Of a DNA stretch of 18,095 bases, positions 1-8,349 are shown piece after piece. Made by a program: the position numbers and the translations under genes. Numbering within the stretch: the stretch's first letter is position 1; the number at the start of each line of letters is the position of its first letter. The notes beneath the pieces were generated by a model, which worked only from the letters and a program-made list of their open reading frames with translations, made no database searches and was not told the origin of the DNA. The stretch spans positions 1-18,095 of the forward strand of contig CAKUAQ010000037.1 in the NCBI GenBank assembly GCA_934636435.1, given 5' to 3'. The stretch comes from an uncultured Eubacteriales bacterium. Lineage in GTDB: Bacteria > Bacillota > Clostridia > Oscillospirales > Acutalibacteraceae.

Positions 1-48
1 CGGATTTGAACTGGGGTTCAACATCTGGGTGTCGCCTCCAAAGAACAG

Positions 49-82
49 CGGACGGGTCGTTTCGATCCGTCCGTTGGTTTTT
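49..82 (+). terminator. Rho-independent terminator, repeat copy 1
   Basis: CGGACGGGTCG (49-59) pairs with CGATCCGTCCG (63-73) around the loop TTT, an 11-bp stem with one G-T pair. TTGGTTTTT follows. The T tract lies only on the + strand side, so it would stop rightward transcription. Confidence 0.75.
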
Positions 83-92
83 GCCCGAGGAG

Positions 93-125
93 ACCCGGAT
101 TTGAACTGGGGTTCAACATCTGGGT
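93..125 (+). other. Long stem-loop in the 5' half of the repeat unit
   Basis: ACCCGGAT (93-100) pairs with ATCTGGGT (118-125), including one G-T wobble. TTGAAC (101-106) pairs with GTTCAA (111-116) around the loop TGGG. Only C117 is bulged, so this is a 14-bp stem. The bases that remain of copy 1 (from position 1) show the same inner hairpin. Read on the other strand, the element contains a GTTCAAATCC-like T-arm sequence, but no complete tRNA fold fits. Confidence 0.6.
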
Positions 126-143
126 GTCGCCTCCAAAGAACAG

Positions 144-178
144 CGGACGGGTCGTTTCGATCCGTCCGTTGGCTTTTT
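144..178 (+). terminator. Rho-independent terminator, repeat copy 2
   Basis: This is the same 11-bp stem as in copy 1, at 144-168, followed by TTGGCTTTTT. It would insulate the regulator-exporter operon downstream from rightward read-through. Confidence 0.75.
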
Positions 179-408
179 ATCTGGTTCTATGTCAATAGTT
201 GGGGTAGAGATAGAACGCAAATAAAATGGGTCGTGTCGGAGTGAATCGGCCAGGCGCTCACCGGGCAGACAGTACGTGATCCGCCGATACGAGGTCCGCG
301 GAGACCCGCCTGTGCGCCGCCATGCGACACAATCTGTTCACAAATTGTTGGGAGCGTGAAAATGCAAATAGTTTTATGTTTAACTTTTCGGCGTTTTGCG
401 CATAGCAT
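179..408. other. Gene-free spacer upstream of the marR-type operon
   Basis: No open frame with a ribosome binding site is visible on either strand. GTTCTAT (184-190) can pair with ATAGAAC (210-216). A 20-bp imperfect palindrome, ACAATCTGTT|CACAAATTGT at 329-348, has 8 of 10 matching half-site positions and could be a distal regulator site. Nothing else is recognisable. Confidence 0.5.
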
Positions 409-431
409 TTGCAGTAGAATTCTGCTACAAT
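409..431 (+). promoter_or_regulatory. Extended -10 promoter with overlapping MarR-type operator
   Basis: TGCTACAAT (423-431) is an extended -10 (TGn plus TACAAT, 5 of 6 consensus). The sequence 17 bp upstream (TAGCAT, 403-408) is a poor -35, as is common for extended -10 promoters. The palindrome TTGCAGTAGAA|TTCTGCTACAA at 409-430 has half sites matching at 9 of 11 positions and covers the spacer and -10. A bound repressor would block RNA polymerase. Its size and its place directly before a MarR-family gene suggest autoregulation; that is an inference. The start point would be near 438, leaving a leader of about 29 nt. Confidence 0.7.
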
Positions 432-466
432 GGGTCTGTATTATGAAACTGCAAGGAGAGATCGGT

Positions 467-943
467 ATGAATGAAACTCCCGTCACCGTCGGGGAATTGG
501 AGGATCGACTGGCGCTCTTTATGCGCACCCACCACCGGACGATGCACCGGTATTTTCAGTCGGTGGGGATGTTCAACGGCCATCCCCATATGCTGTTTCA
601 CATCGCCCACTGTCCCGGCATCTCCCAAAAAGAGCTGGCAGCGCGCATGGAGATCTCTCCGGCCTCGGTGACCATCTCCATCCGGCGGCTGGAAAGCGCC
701 GGGCTGATCCGCCGCCAACGGGACGACCGGGATGCCCGCACACTGCATCTGTATCTGACGCCTGCCGGAGCAAAGATGGATGCCGCCTGTGCCCGGGGAC
801 GGGATTTCCTGATGAATACGCTGTATCGGGACTTCACCCCCGCAGAACAGCAGGAGCTGTATCGCCTGCTGGATAAAATGATCGCCAATCTGCAAGTCGG
901 CTGTGAAATGCTGCCGCCGGAGAAAGAAGGAATGAACGAATGA
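467..943 (+). CDS. MarR-family winged-helix transcriptional regulator
   Basis: This is a predicted cytoplasmic DNA-binding repressor of 158 aa, a normal MarR length. A dimerisation helix occupies about residues 8-32. The helix-turn-helix (ISQKELAARMEISPASVTIS, residues 52-71) runs into the recognition helix end RRLESAGLIRR. The wing contains the typical D-x-R-x-x-R pattern (D86, R88, R91), and C-terminal helices follow from about 100. I chose the ATG at 467 because AAGGAG lies at 453-458, 8 nt upstream; earlier in-frame ATGs at 356 and 443 precede that site or lack their own. The stop overlaps the next gene's start as ATGA, indicating translational coupling. A palindrome over its promoter suggests that it represses itself and the exporter genes until a ligand binds. 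C49 and C146 are its only cysteines apart from C108, so redox sensing cannot be excluded but is not shown. Confidence 0.88.
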   Translation: MNETPVTVGELEDRLALFMRTHHRTMHRYFQSVGMFNGHPHMLFHIAHCPGISQKELAARMEISPASVTISIRRLESAGLIRRQRDDRDARTLHLYLTPAGAKMDAACARGRDFLMNTLYRDFTPAEQQELYRLLDKMIANLQVGCEMLPPEKEGMNE

Positions 944-2670
944 AGCGTTGGATGAAGTATGTGCGCCCCTATCTGCCGTATTTTATCATCGGCCCCGTTT
1001 GCATGATCGTGGAAGTGATCGGCGAGGTGGTGATGCCCAAGCTGCTCAGCGTGGTCATCAACCGCGCCAATGCCGGTGTGCTGACCGTCAGCAACAGCCT
1101 GTGGATCATGGTGGCGATGATCGTCACCGCCCTGCTGATGATGGCCGGGGGCATCGGCGGCGCCTATTTCGGCGCCAAGGCATCGGTGAATTTTGCTGCG
1201 GACCTGCGCAGCGACGCCTACGCCAAGGTGCAGAAATACTCCTTTGCCAACATCGACAGGTTTTCCACCGGCTCGCTGGTCACACGGCTGACCAACGATG
1301 TGACCCAGCTGCAGAATTTTGTCAATATGCTGCTGCGCATGGCGCTGCGGGCACCGGGCATGATGATTGCCGCCCTGGTCATGGCGATCGCCATCCGCCC
1401 CTCCCTGTCTATGGTGTTTCTGGTGAGCATGCCGGTGATGCTGGCGGTGGTGGGGATCATCATCTCCAGGGGTTTTCCCCGGTTCTCCCGGATGCAGGAA
1501 AAGATCGACCGGCTGAATTCCACCGTGCAGGAAAACATCACCAATGTGCGGGTGGTAAAATCCTTTGTGCGGGAGGAACACGAAACCGACAAATTCCGCC
1601 GCGCCAACCGGGATTTGAAGGATGCCGGCATGAGCGCCATGAAGATCATGATCTTCATGCAGCCCGTCACCACCCTGTTCATGAACCTCACGGTGCTGGC
1701 CGTGATCCTGTTCGGCGGCCGCATCGTGCTGAATGGGTCCATGGAGGTGGGCGACCTGTCCGCCATGATCACCTATGTGACCCAGATTCTCATGTCGCTG
1801 ATGATGGTGACGATGCTGCTGATGATCTCCTCCCGGGCCATGGCCTCCGCACGCCGCATCACTGAGGTACTGGACGAAAAGATCGACCTGGATGACACCG
1901 AGGCCGCCCAGCCTGACCGGCTGGTGACCGACGGCTCCGTGGAATTCCGGGATGTGTCCTTCCGCTACTACAAAAACAGCACCGATCCGGTGCTGTCCCA
2001 CATTGATCTGACCATCCCCGCCGGCTCCACGGTGGGCATCATCGGCTCCACCGGCTGCGGCAAGACCACGCTGGTGTCCCTCATCGCCCGGCTGTATGAC
2101 GCCGACGAGGGCGCGGTGCTGGTGGACGGAGTGAATGTCCGGGACTACTCCCTGCGCCATCTGCGGGACGGCGTGGGCATGGTGCTGCAAAAGAACACAC
2201 TGTTCTCCGGCAGCATTGCGGAGAACCTGCGCTGGGGCGATGCATCCGCCTCCGATACCGAGGTACAAACCGCCGCTGACCACGCTCAGGCAGATAAATT
2301 CGTCACCTCTTTCCCGGCCGGCTACGATACCATGCTGGAGCAGGGAGGCGCCAACGTATCCGGCGGGCAAAAGCAGCGGCTGTGCATCGCCCGGGCGCTG
2401 CTGAAAAAGCCGAAGATCCTCATTCTGGACGATTCCACCAGCGCCGTGGATACCGCCACCGAGGCGCAGATCCGCCGGGCGCTCAAGGAGGACCTGGCCG
2501 GCTCCACCAAAATTATCATTGCCCAGCGCATCTCCTCCGTGGAGGAGGCCGACCAGATCGTTGTGATGGACGAGGGGCGGATCTCCGGGATCGGCACCCA
2601 CGCCCAGCTGCTGGAGAACAACACGGCATACCGGGAAATCTACGCTTCGCAGACCGGGAAGGAGGTTTGA
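940..2670 (+). CDS. Heterodimeric ABC exporter half-transporter, degenerate-site subunit
   Basis: A 576-aa half transporter: six transmembrane helices in about residues 10-305, then one ATPase domain. Walker A is GSTGCGKT (369-376) and the signature is VSGGQ (473-477). Walker B is ILILDD: D497 is followed by D498 where the catalytic Glu should be. The H-loop His is replaced by Gln529 (IIAQRIS). Known asymmetric exporters such as TM287/288, BmrCD and LmrCD carry this non-catalytic site in one subunit while keeping a good signature, as here. The ATG overlaps the marR-type stop, with AAGGA at 927-931 as its ribosome binding site. It pairs with the downstream subunit, probably exporting drugs, lipids or peptides from the cytoplasmic membrane. 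The substrate cannot be read from the sequence. Confidence 0.92.
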   Translation: MKRWMKYVRPYLPYFIIGPVCMIVEVIGEVVMPKLLSVVINRANAGVLTVSNSLWIMVAMIVTALLMMAGGIGGAYFGAKASVNFAADLRSDAYAKVQKYSFANIDRFSTGSLVTRLTNDVTQLQNFVNMLLRMALRAPGMMIAALVMAIAIRPSLSMVFLVSMPVMLAVVGIIISRGFPRFSRMQEKIDRLNSTVQENITNVRVVKSFVREEHETDKFRRANRDLKDAGMSAMKIMIFMQPVTTLFMNLTVLAVILFGGRIVLNGSMEVGDLSAMITYVTQILMSLMMVTMLLMISSRAMASARRITEVLDEKIDLDDTEAAQPDRLVTDGSVEFRDVSFRYYKNSTDPVLSHIDLTIPAGSTVGIIGSTGCGKTTLVSLIARLYDADEGAVLVDGVNVRDYSLRHLRDGVGMVLQKNTLFSGSIAENLRWGDASASDTEVQTAADHAQADKFVTSFPAGYDTMLEQGGANVSGGQKQRLCIARALLKKPKILILDDSTSAVDTATEAQIRRALKEDLAGSTKIIIAQRISSVEEADQIVVMDEGRISGIGTHAQLLENNTAYREIYASQTGKEV

Positions 2671-2673
2671 CCT

Positions 2674-4632
2674 ATGGCACGTACATTGGAACAGCTGCAA
2701 AAGCAGTATAACAGCGCCGCCGACCCGAAAAAAGCGGGCGGCATGGGTATGCACCGGGGCGGGCACGGGCCGGGCGGCCCCCGCGCCACCGGCAAGCCCA
2801 AGAATATGAAACGCACCCTGTCCCGGCTCATGCACTATGTGGGCGACTATAAGGGGCGGCTGGCGGCGGTGCTCATCTGTATGCTGGTCAGCACCGTCAC
2901 CTCTCTGCTGGGTTCCTATATGCTGGCGCCCATCATCGACAAGCTGACCCTGGCGGTCAAGCCGGACGCCGTGATCAAAATGAGCGCCGCCGAACGGGTG
3001 GCGGATCAGGTCGTATCCGGTTTGATCGAGGTGCTGCATCTGTCGGCCGTCGGCGAAGTGATGGCGTATGTGGCCACCGCCGTGGCGCTGTTGGGATTCA
3101 TTTATCTGGTGGGCATCGGCACCACCTATTTGCAGGGGCGGCTCATGCTGTCGGTGTCACAGGGAGTGATCGAGCGCATCCGCAACGACCTGTTTGAAAA
3201 GCTCCAGGGATTGCCGGTACGGTATTTTGACGGTCATCCCACCGGCGAGGTCATGTCCCGCTTCACCAACGATATCGACAATATCGACGTGATGCTCAAT
3301 AACTCCCTTACCTCGCTGGTATCCGGCACCGTCACCATTATCGGCACCTTTGTGTTCATGATCACCACCAACTGGATCCTCACCCTCTTGACCGTTGTGT
3401 TTATCCCTCTGTTTGCCAAGGGCGGTATGCTTATCGCCGGACGCAGCCGCAAGTATTACAGCGGCCAGCAGGCGGCGCTGGGAGCCGTCAACGGCTATAT
3501 GGAGGAGACGGTCACCGGGCAGAAAGTTGTCAAGATCTTTAACCACGAGGACACCTGCGTAGAGGAGTTCGACACCCTCAACAACGATATGCGGGATAAG
3601 CAGTTCCGGGCGCAGTTCTGGGGCGGCGTGATGGGGCCCATCATGGGCAACACCAGTCAGGTGAGCTACAGCATCACCGTCGGCATCGGCGGCGTGCTGA
3701 TGTGCGTAGGAAAGCTGACTCCCGGCGCGCTGACGGTATTCGCCAGCTACGCCCGGCAGTTCTCCATGCCCATTAACCAGATTTCCCAGCAGATGGCCAC
3801 CATTTTTGCTGCCATGGCCGGAGCGGAGCGGGTATTCGACGTGATGGATACTCCGCCGGAGCCGGCGGACGTGCCTCATCCCCATTCCGCGGCAGATATG
3901 CGGGGGGATGTGGAGCTGTCTCATGTCACCTTCGGATACAATCCCGACAAGACCGTGCTGCGGGACATTTCGTTGTTTGCCCATCCGGGGCAGAAGATTG
4001 CCTTCGTCGGCTCCACCGGCGCCGGAAAGACCACCATCACCAACCTGCTCAACCGCTTCTATGACATTCAGGAGGGTAGCATTACCATCGACGGCGTGAA
4101 TATTCGGGAATATCCGCTGGCCGATCTGCGGCAGCATATCGCCATGGTGCTGCAGGACACCCACCTGTTCACCGGCACGGTGATGGAGAATATCCGCTAC
4201 GGGCGGCTGGATGCCACCGACGAGGAGGTGATCGCCGCCGCCAAGACCGCCAGCGCCCACTCGTTCATCATGCGGCTGGAGCATGGTTACGACACCCGGC
4301 TGGAGGGGGACGGTGCCAACCTGTCGCAAGGGCAGCGACAGCTGCTGAATATTGCCCGGGCGGCGCTGAGCAGGGCACCCATTCTGGTGCTGGATGAAGC
4401 CACCAGCTCGGTGGATACCCGCACCGAGCGACACATCGAGCGCGGTATGGATCGGCTAATGCAAAACCGCACCACTTTCGTGATCGCGCACCGCCTGTCC
4501 ACCGTACGCAACGCCGACGCCATTCTGGTGCTGGAACAGGGACAGGTGGTGGAGCGGGGCGACCATGAGAGCCTGCTGGCACAAAAAGGGCGGTATTACG
4601 AATTGTATACCGGCCTGCGGGAGTTAGACTAA
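2674..4632 (+). CDS. Heterodimeric ABC exporter half-transporter, catalytic subunit
   Basis: A 652-aa half transporter. A hydrophilic N-terminal tail of about 55 residues, rich in Gly, His, Arg and Lys, precedes six membrane helices (about 60-390) and an ATPase domain. Walker A is GSTGAGKT (446-453). Walker B ends D574-E575 with the catalytic Glu present, and the H-loop His606 (IAHRLS) is intact. The signature is LSQGQ (550-554), where the usual first Gly of SGGQ is Gln. It thus supplies the working Walker motifs while its partner supplies the good signature, which fits an asymmetric heterodimer. The segment between the first two helices is long (about residues 87-130). Its ribosome binding site AAGGAGG (2659-2665) lies in the end of the preceding gene, and only 3 nt separate the two frames. 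Efflux is the likely role; the substrate is unknown. Confidence 0.92.
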   Translation: MARTLEQLQKQYNSAADPKKAGGMGMHRGGHGPGGPRATGKPKNMKRTLSRLMHYVGDYKGRLAAVLICMLVSTVTSLLGSYMLAPIIDKLTLAVKPDAVIKMSAAERVADQVVSGLIEVLHLSAVGEVMAYVATAVALLGFIYLVGIGTTYLQGRLMLSVSQGVIERIRNDLFEKLQGLPVRYFDGHPTGEVMSRFTNDIDNIDVMLNNSLTSLVSGTVTIIGTFVFMITTNWILTLLTVVFIPLFAKGGMLIAGRSRKYYSGQQAALGAVNGYMEETVTGQKVVKIFNHEDTCVEEFDTLNNDMRDKQFRAQFWGGVMGPIMGNTSQVSYSITVGIGGVLMCVGKLTPGALTVFASYARQFSMPINQISQQMATIFAAMAGAERVFDVMDTPPEPADVPHPHSAADMRGDVELSHVTFGYNPDKTVLRDISLFAHPGQKIAFVGSTGAGKTTITNLLNRFYDIQEGSITIDGVNIREYPLADLRQHIAMVLQDTHLFTGTVMENIRYGRLDATDEEVIAAAKTASAHSFIMRLEHGYDTRLEGDGANLSQGQRQLLNIARAALSRAPILVLDEATSSVDTRTERHIERGMDRLMQNRTTFVIAHRLSTVRNADAILVLEQGQVVERGDHESLLAQKGRYYELYTGLRELD

Positions 4633-4639
4633 GCTCCGT

Positions 4640-4685
4640 TTGGGAGCACGTGCTTCCAACCGCACCCCTTGGCACGTGCTTCCAA
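4640..4685. repeat. Doubled TTGG-CACGTG-CCAA palindrome
   Basis: The 14-bp sequence GCACGTGCTTCCAA occurs at 4646-4659 and again at 4672-4685 (period 26). The first copy sits in a 20-bp near-perfect palindrome, TTGGGAGCACGTGCTTCCAA (4640-4659). The second sits in TTGGCACGTGCTTCCAA (4669-4685). It lies just after the exporter stop codon and before the terminator. It may be a protein-binding site or mRNA-end structure; its function is not known to me. Confidence 0.6.
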
Positions 4686-4687
4686 AC

Positions 4688-4746
4688 AAAAAAAGCCTTG
4701 GCGCTGTGGCGGAAAGAACCGCATACACAGACGCCAAGGCTTTTTT
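4688..4746. terminator. Bidirectional rho-independent terminator between the convergent operons
   Basis: AAAAAAAGCCTTGGCG (4688-4703) pairs with CGCCAAGGCTTTTTT (4732-4746). The stem is extended by CTGTG (4704-4708) with CACAG (4726-4730) and by GCGG with CCGC around an AAAGAA loop. The A tract before it and T tract after it give a U run in both directions, so it can end the exporter transcript and any read-through from tuf. Confidence 0.9.
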
Positions 4747-4767
4747 CCTGAGCAGGCCGGAAATGAA

Positions 4768-4799
4768 AGCTACCCCGCTGCAATAGCAGCGGGGTAGCT
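4768..4799 (-). terminator. Hairpin terminator downstream of tuf
   Basis: AGCTACCCCGCTGC (4768-4781) and GCAGCGGGGTAGCT (4786-4799) form a perfect 14-bp stem with a 4-nt loop. On the - strand it is followed by TTTCATTT, an imperfect U run. A weaker hairpin, TCGACCGCC (4816-4824) with GGCGATCGA (4832-4840), lies between it and the tuf stop. It probably ends or stabilises the tuf mRNA, with the bidirectional terminator as backup. Confidence 0.7.
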
Positions 4800-4865
4800 G
4801 TAAGAGCACAGTGCCTCGACCGCCTTCATCGGGCGATCGACCACCCATATCCGGATCCGCGGGGA

Positions 4866-6068
<1,203 letters not shown>

Positions 6069-6118
6069 TGTAATAGCCTCCTTCGATATTCAGTAATCGC
6101 TTGCACAGCTTGTCTAAC

Positions 6119-6147
6119 ATTGTAGCAATTTCACGGAGAAATTGCAA
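6119..6147 (-). promoter_or_regulatory. Promoter of tuf embedded in a hairpin
   Basis: On the - strand, TTGCAA (6142-6147) and TACAAT (6119-6124) are separated by 17 bp, and TG at -15 makes an extended -10 (TGCTACAAT). The start point would be near 6112, giving a leader of about 43 nt. The spacer is a perfect 8-bp inverted repeat, GCAATTTC (6125-6132) with GAAATTGC (6138-6145). It should give tuf more transcript than the upstream genes of the cluster. Confidence 0.75.
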
Positions 6148-6203
6148 GTACTTTTACCGGAAAAGTACCAAAAGTTTGCAGAAATTACAGAAAAACCTGC
6201 AAA
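6148..6203 (-). other. Two hairpins between fusA and the tuf promoter
   Basis: GTACTTTT (6148-6155) pairs perfectly with AAAAGTAC (6161-6168) around a 5-nt loop. TTTGCAG (6175-6181) pairs with CTGCAAA (6197-6203). On the - strand the second is followed by CTTTTGG, at best a weak terminator. They may end part of the fusA transcript or protect its 3' end, with the remainder reading through into tuf. Confidence 0.5.
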
Positions 6204-6210
6204 AAGGGAC

Positions 6211-8313
6211 TCAATTCTCTTTCTTCTGCCGCTTGGCAATGATTTCCTCCGCCACATTCTTCGGAATTTCCGCATAGTGGCTGGGCTCCATCACATACTG
6301 ACCGCGACCCTGGGTGCCGGAACGCAGATCGGTCGCATAGCCGAACATCTCGGACAGCGGAACCGACGCGCGGATCTGCACAGCGCCGTTGATGTTCTCG
6401 GAGCCTTCCATCTGACCGCGGCGGGAAGAAATGTCGCCGATGACGAAGCCCATATACTCGTCGGGAGCGGTGACGACCACCTTCATGATCGGCTCCATCA
6501 GCACGGGGTCCGCCTTGCGCATGGCATCCTTGAACGCCATCGAACCGGCGATCTTAAACGCCATTTCGGAGGAGTCCACCTCGTGATAGGAGCCATCATA
6601 CAGGGTGACCTTGCAGTCCACTACCGGATACCCGGCGACCACACCGGCCTGCATCGCTCCCTGGATACCGGCGTCAACCGCAGGAATATACTCCTTCGGG
6701 ATGGCGCCGCCCACCACGGCGTTAATGAACTCATAGCCCTTACCGGACTCGTTGGGCTCCAGCTTGATCTTAACGTGACCGTACTGGCCCTTACCGCCGG
6801 ACTGACGGGCATACTTGCAATCCACGTCGGCATTGCGGCGCACGGTCTCCTTGTAAGCCACCTGGGGAGCGCCCACATTGGCCTCCACCTTGAACTCACG
6901 CAGCAGACGGTCAACAATGATCTCCAGGTGCAGCTCGCCCATACCGGCGATGATGGTCTGCCCGGTCTCTTCGTCGGTGTAGGTCTTGAAGGTGGGGTCC
7001 TCCTCCGCCAGCTTCGCCAGCGCAATGCCCATCTTCTCCTGACCGGCCTTGGTCTTGGGCTCGATCGCCACACGGATAACCGGCTCCGGGAACTTCATGG
7101 ATTCCAGAATGATCGGGTGCTTTTCATCGCACAGGGTGTTACCGGTGGTGGTGTTCTTCAGGCCGATGGCGGCGGCAATATCGCCCGCATACACCGCATC
7201 CAGATCCTTCCGGTGGTTGGAGTGCATCTGCACGATACGACCCAGCCGCTCGTCGGTATCCTTATTGGAGTTGTATACGGTGTCGCCGGCCTTGACGATA
7301 CCGGAATAGACCCGGAAGAACGCCAGCTTACCCACAAAGGGGTCGGTCGCGATCTTGAACGCCAGAGCCGCAAAAGGCTCGGTGTCGGAAGAATGGCGTA
7401 CTTCCTCCTCCTCCGTCTCGGGATTCACGCCCTTGATGGGGGGCACATCCAGCGGAGAGGGCATATAGTCTACGATGGCGTCCAGCAGCTTCTGCACGCC
7501 CTTATTGCGGTAGGAAGTACCGCAGGTGACCGGCACCATCGTGTTGGCGATGGTGGCCTTGCGGATCACGGCCTTGATCTCATCCACGGTGATCTCCTCA
7601 CCGTTGAAATACTTCTCCATCAAAGCCTCATCCTGCTCGGCTACGTGCTCGATCAGCTCATCGTGATACTTCTGAGCGATCTCGCGCATATCCTCGGGGA
7701 TCTCCTCCACCCGCATATCCTTGCCCATCTCGTCATAGTACACATCCGCGTTCATCTCGACCAGGTCGACGATGCCCTTGAAGGTGTCCTCGGAACCGAT
7801 GGGAAGCTGGATCGGCACAGCATTGCACTTCAGACGGTCGCGCATCATACCGACGACCCGATAGAAATCGGCGCCCATGATGTCCATCTTGTTAACATAC
7901 GCCATGCGGGGTACCTGATACTCGTCGGCCTGACGCCACACAGTCTCAGACTGGGGCTCCACGCCGCCCTTGGCACACAGAACCGTCACGGAGCCGTCCA
8001 GCACCCGCAGGGAGCGCTGCACCTCCACCGTGAAGTCCACGTGGCCGGGAGTATCAATGATGTTGATGCGGTGCTTATCCGTCTTGCCCTGCTTGTCCCA
8101 GTAGCAAGTGGTGGCCGCAGAGGTGATGGTGATACCGCGCTCCTGCTCCTGCGCCATCCAGTCCATGGTAGCGCCGCCGTCGTGGGTTTCACCCATCTTG
8201 TAGTTGACACCGGTATAATACAGGATACGCTCCGTCGTCGTCGTCTTACCGGCGTCGATGTGCGCCATGATACCGATGTTTCTGGTTTTTTCCAGAGATA
8301 CGTCTCTTGCCAT
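6211..8313 (-). CDS. fusA: Elongation factor G
   Basis: EF-G is the translocase GTPase that moves tRNA and mRNA through the ribosome and helps recycle ribosomes. At 700 aa it has the full bacterial length. The G domain has AHIDAGKT (17-24), RGITIT (59-64), DTPGH (87-91) with the catalytic His91, and NKMD (141-144). Domains II to V follow, including the domain IV region with ARQSGGKGQYGH and the C-terminal RSGTQGRGQY stretch. The start MARDVSLEKTRNIGIMAHID matches the family, with AAGGAGG (8322-8328) 8 nt upstream. It follows rpsG by 36 nt with no terminator between, so the two are co-transcribed. It contains no sign of disruption. Fusidic-acid resistance changes cannot be judged reliably by eye. 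Confidence 0.98.
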   Translation of the reverse strand: MARDVSLEKTRNIGIMAHIDAGKTTTTERILYYTGVNYKMGETHDGGATMDWMAQEQERGITITSAATTCYWDKQGKTDKHRINIIDTPGHVDFTVEVQRSLRVLDGSVTVLCAKGGVEPQSETVWRQADEYQVPRMAYVNKMDIMGADFYRVVGMMRDRLKCNAVPIQLPIGSEDTFKGIVDLVEMNADVYYDEMGKDMRVEEIPEDMREIAQKYHDELIEHVAEQDEALMEKYFNGEEITVDEIKAVIRKATIANTMVPVTCGTSYRNKGVQKLLDAIVDYMPSPLDVPPIKGVNPETEEEEVRHSSDTEPFAALAFKIATDPFVGKLAFFRVYSGIVKAGDTVYNSNKDTDERLGRIVQMHSNHRKDLDAVYAGDIAAAIGLKNTTTGNTLCDEKHPIILESMKFPEPVIRVAIEPKTKAGQEKMGIALAKLAEEDPTFKTYTDEETGQTIIAGMGELHLEIIVDRLLREFKVEANVGAPQVAYKETVRRNADVDCKYARQSGGKGQYGHVKIKLEPNESGKGYEFINAVVGGAIPKEYIPAVDAGIQGAMQAGVVAGYPVVDCKVTLYDGSYHEVDSSEMAFKIAGSMAFKDAMRKADPVLMEPIMKVVVTAPDEYMGFVIGDISSRRGQMEGSENINGAVQIRASVPLSEMFGYATDLRSGTQGRGQYVMEPSHYAEIPKNVAEEIIAKRQKKEN

Positions 8314-8349
8314 ACAGCGAACCTCCTTTTCCTCAATAGTATAGCGGGA

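Larger units (their letters stand above)
1..178 (+). repeat. Tandem 95-bp repeat with built-in stem-loop and terminator (two copies)
   Basis: Bases 1-77 and 96-172 are identical, which gives a period of 95 bp. The match continues for a few T residues after one mismatch (78 versus 173) and ends near 178. The first copy is cut by the window edge, so the array may extend leftwards. Each unit has an upstream palindromic region (seen whole at 93-125) and a downstream 11-bp hairpin followed by T-rich sequence, which implies + strand transcription. The layout resembles tandem copies of a short structured RNA gene or a tandem terminator cassette. I do not recognise the family. The short open frame crossing it has no ribosome binding site and follows the repeat, so I do not call it a protein. 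Confidence 0.9.

Noticed and set aside
1..178. CRISPR array
   Set aside because: The repeated unit is about 80 bp with a single 13-18 bp interval, contains terminators, and no cas gene is near.
29..244. 71-codon frame through the tandem repeat
   Set aside because: It follows the repeat and its terminators, has no ribosome binding site, and is better explained by the structured DNA.
356..466. Longer N-terminus for the MarR-type protein from 356 or 443
   Set aside because: The start at 356 precedes the predicted promoter and 443 precedes the ribosome binding site. The start at 467 has AAGGAG at the right distance.
598..3039. 813-codon - strand open frame opposite the MarR and exporter genes
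   Set aside because: It is antisense to clear coding genes, has a His/Gly/Gln-rich composition, and no recognisable domain.
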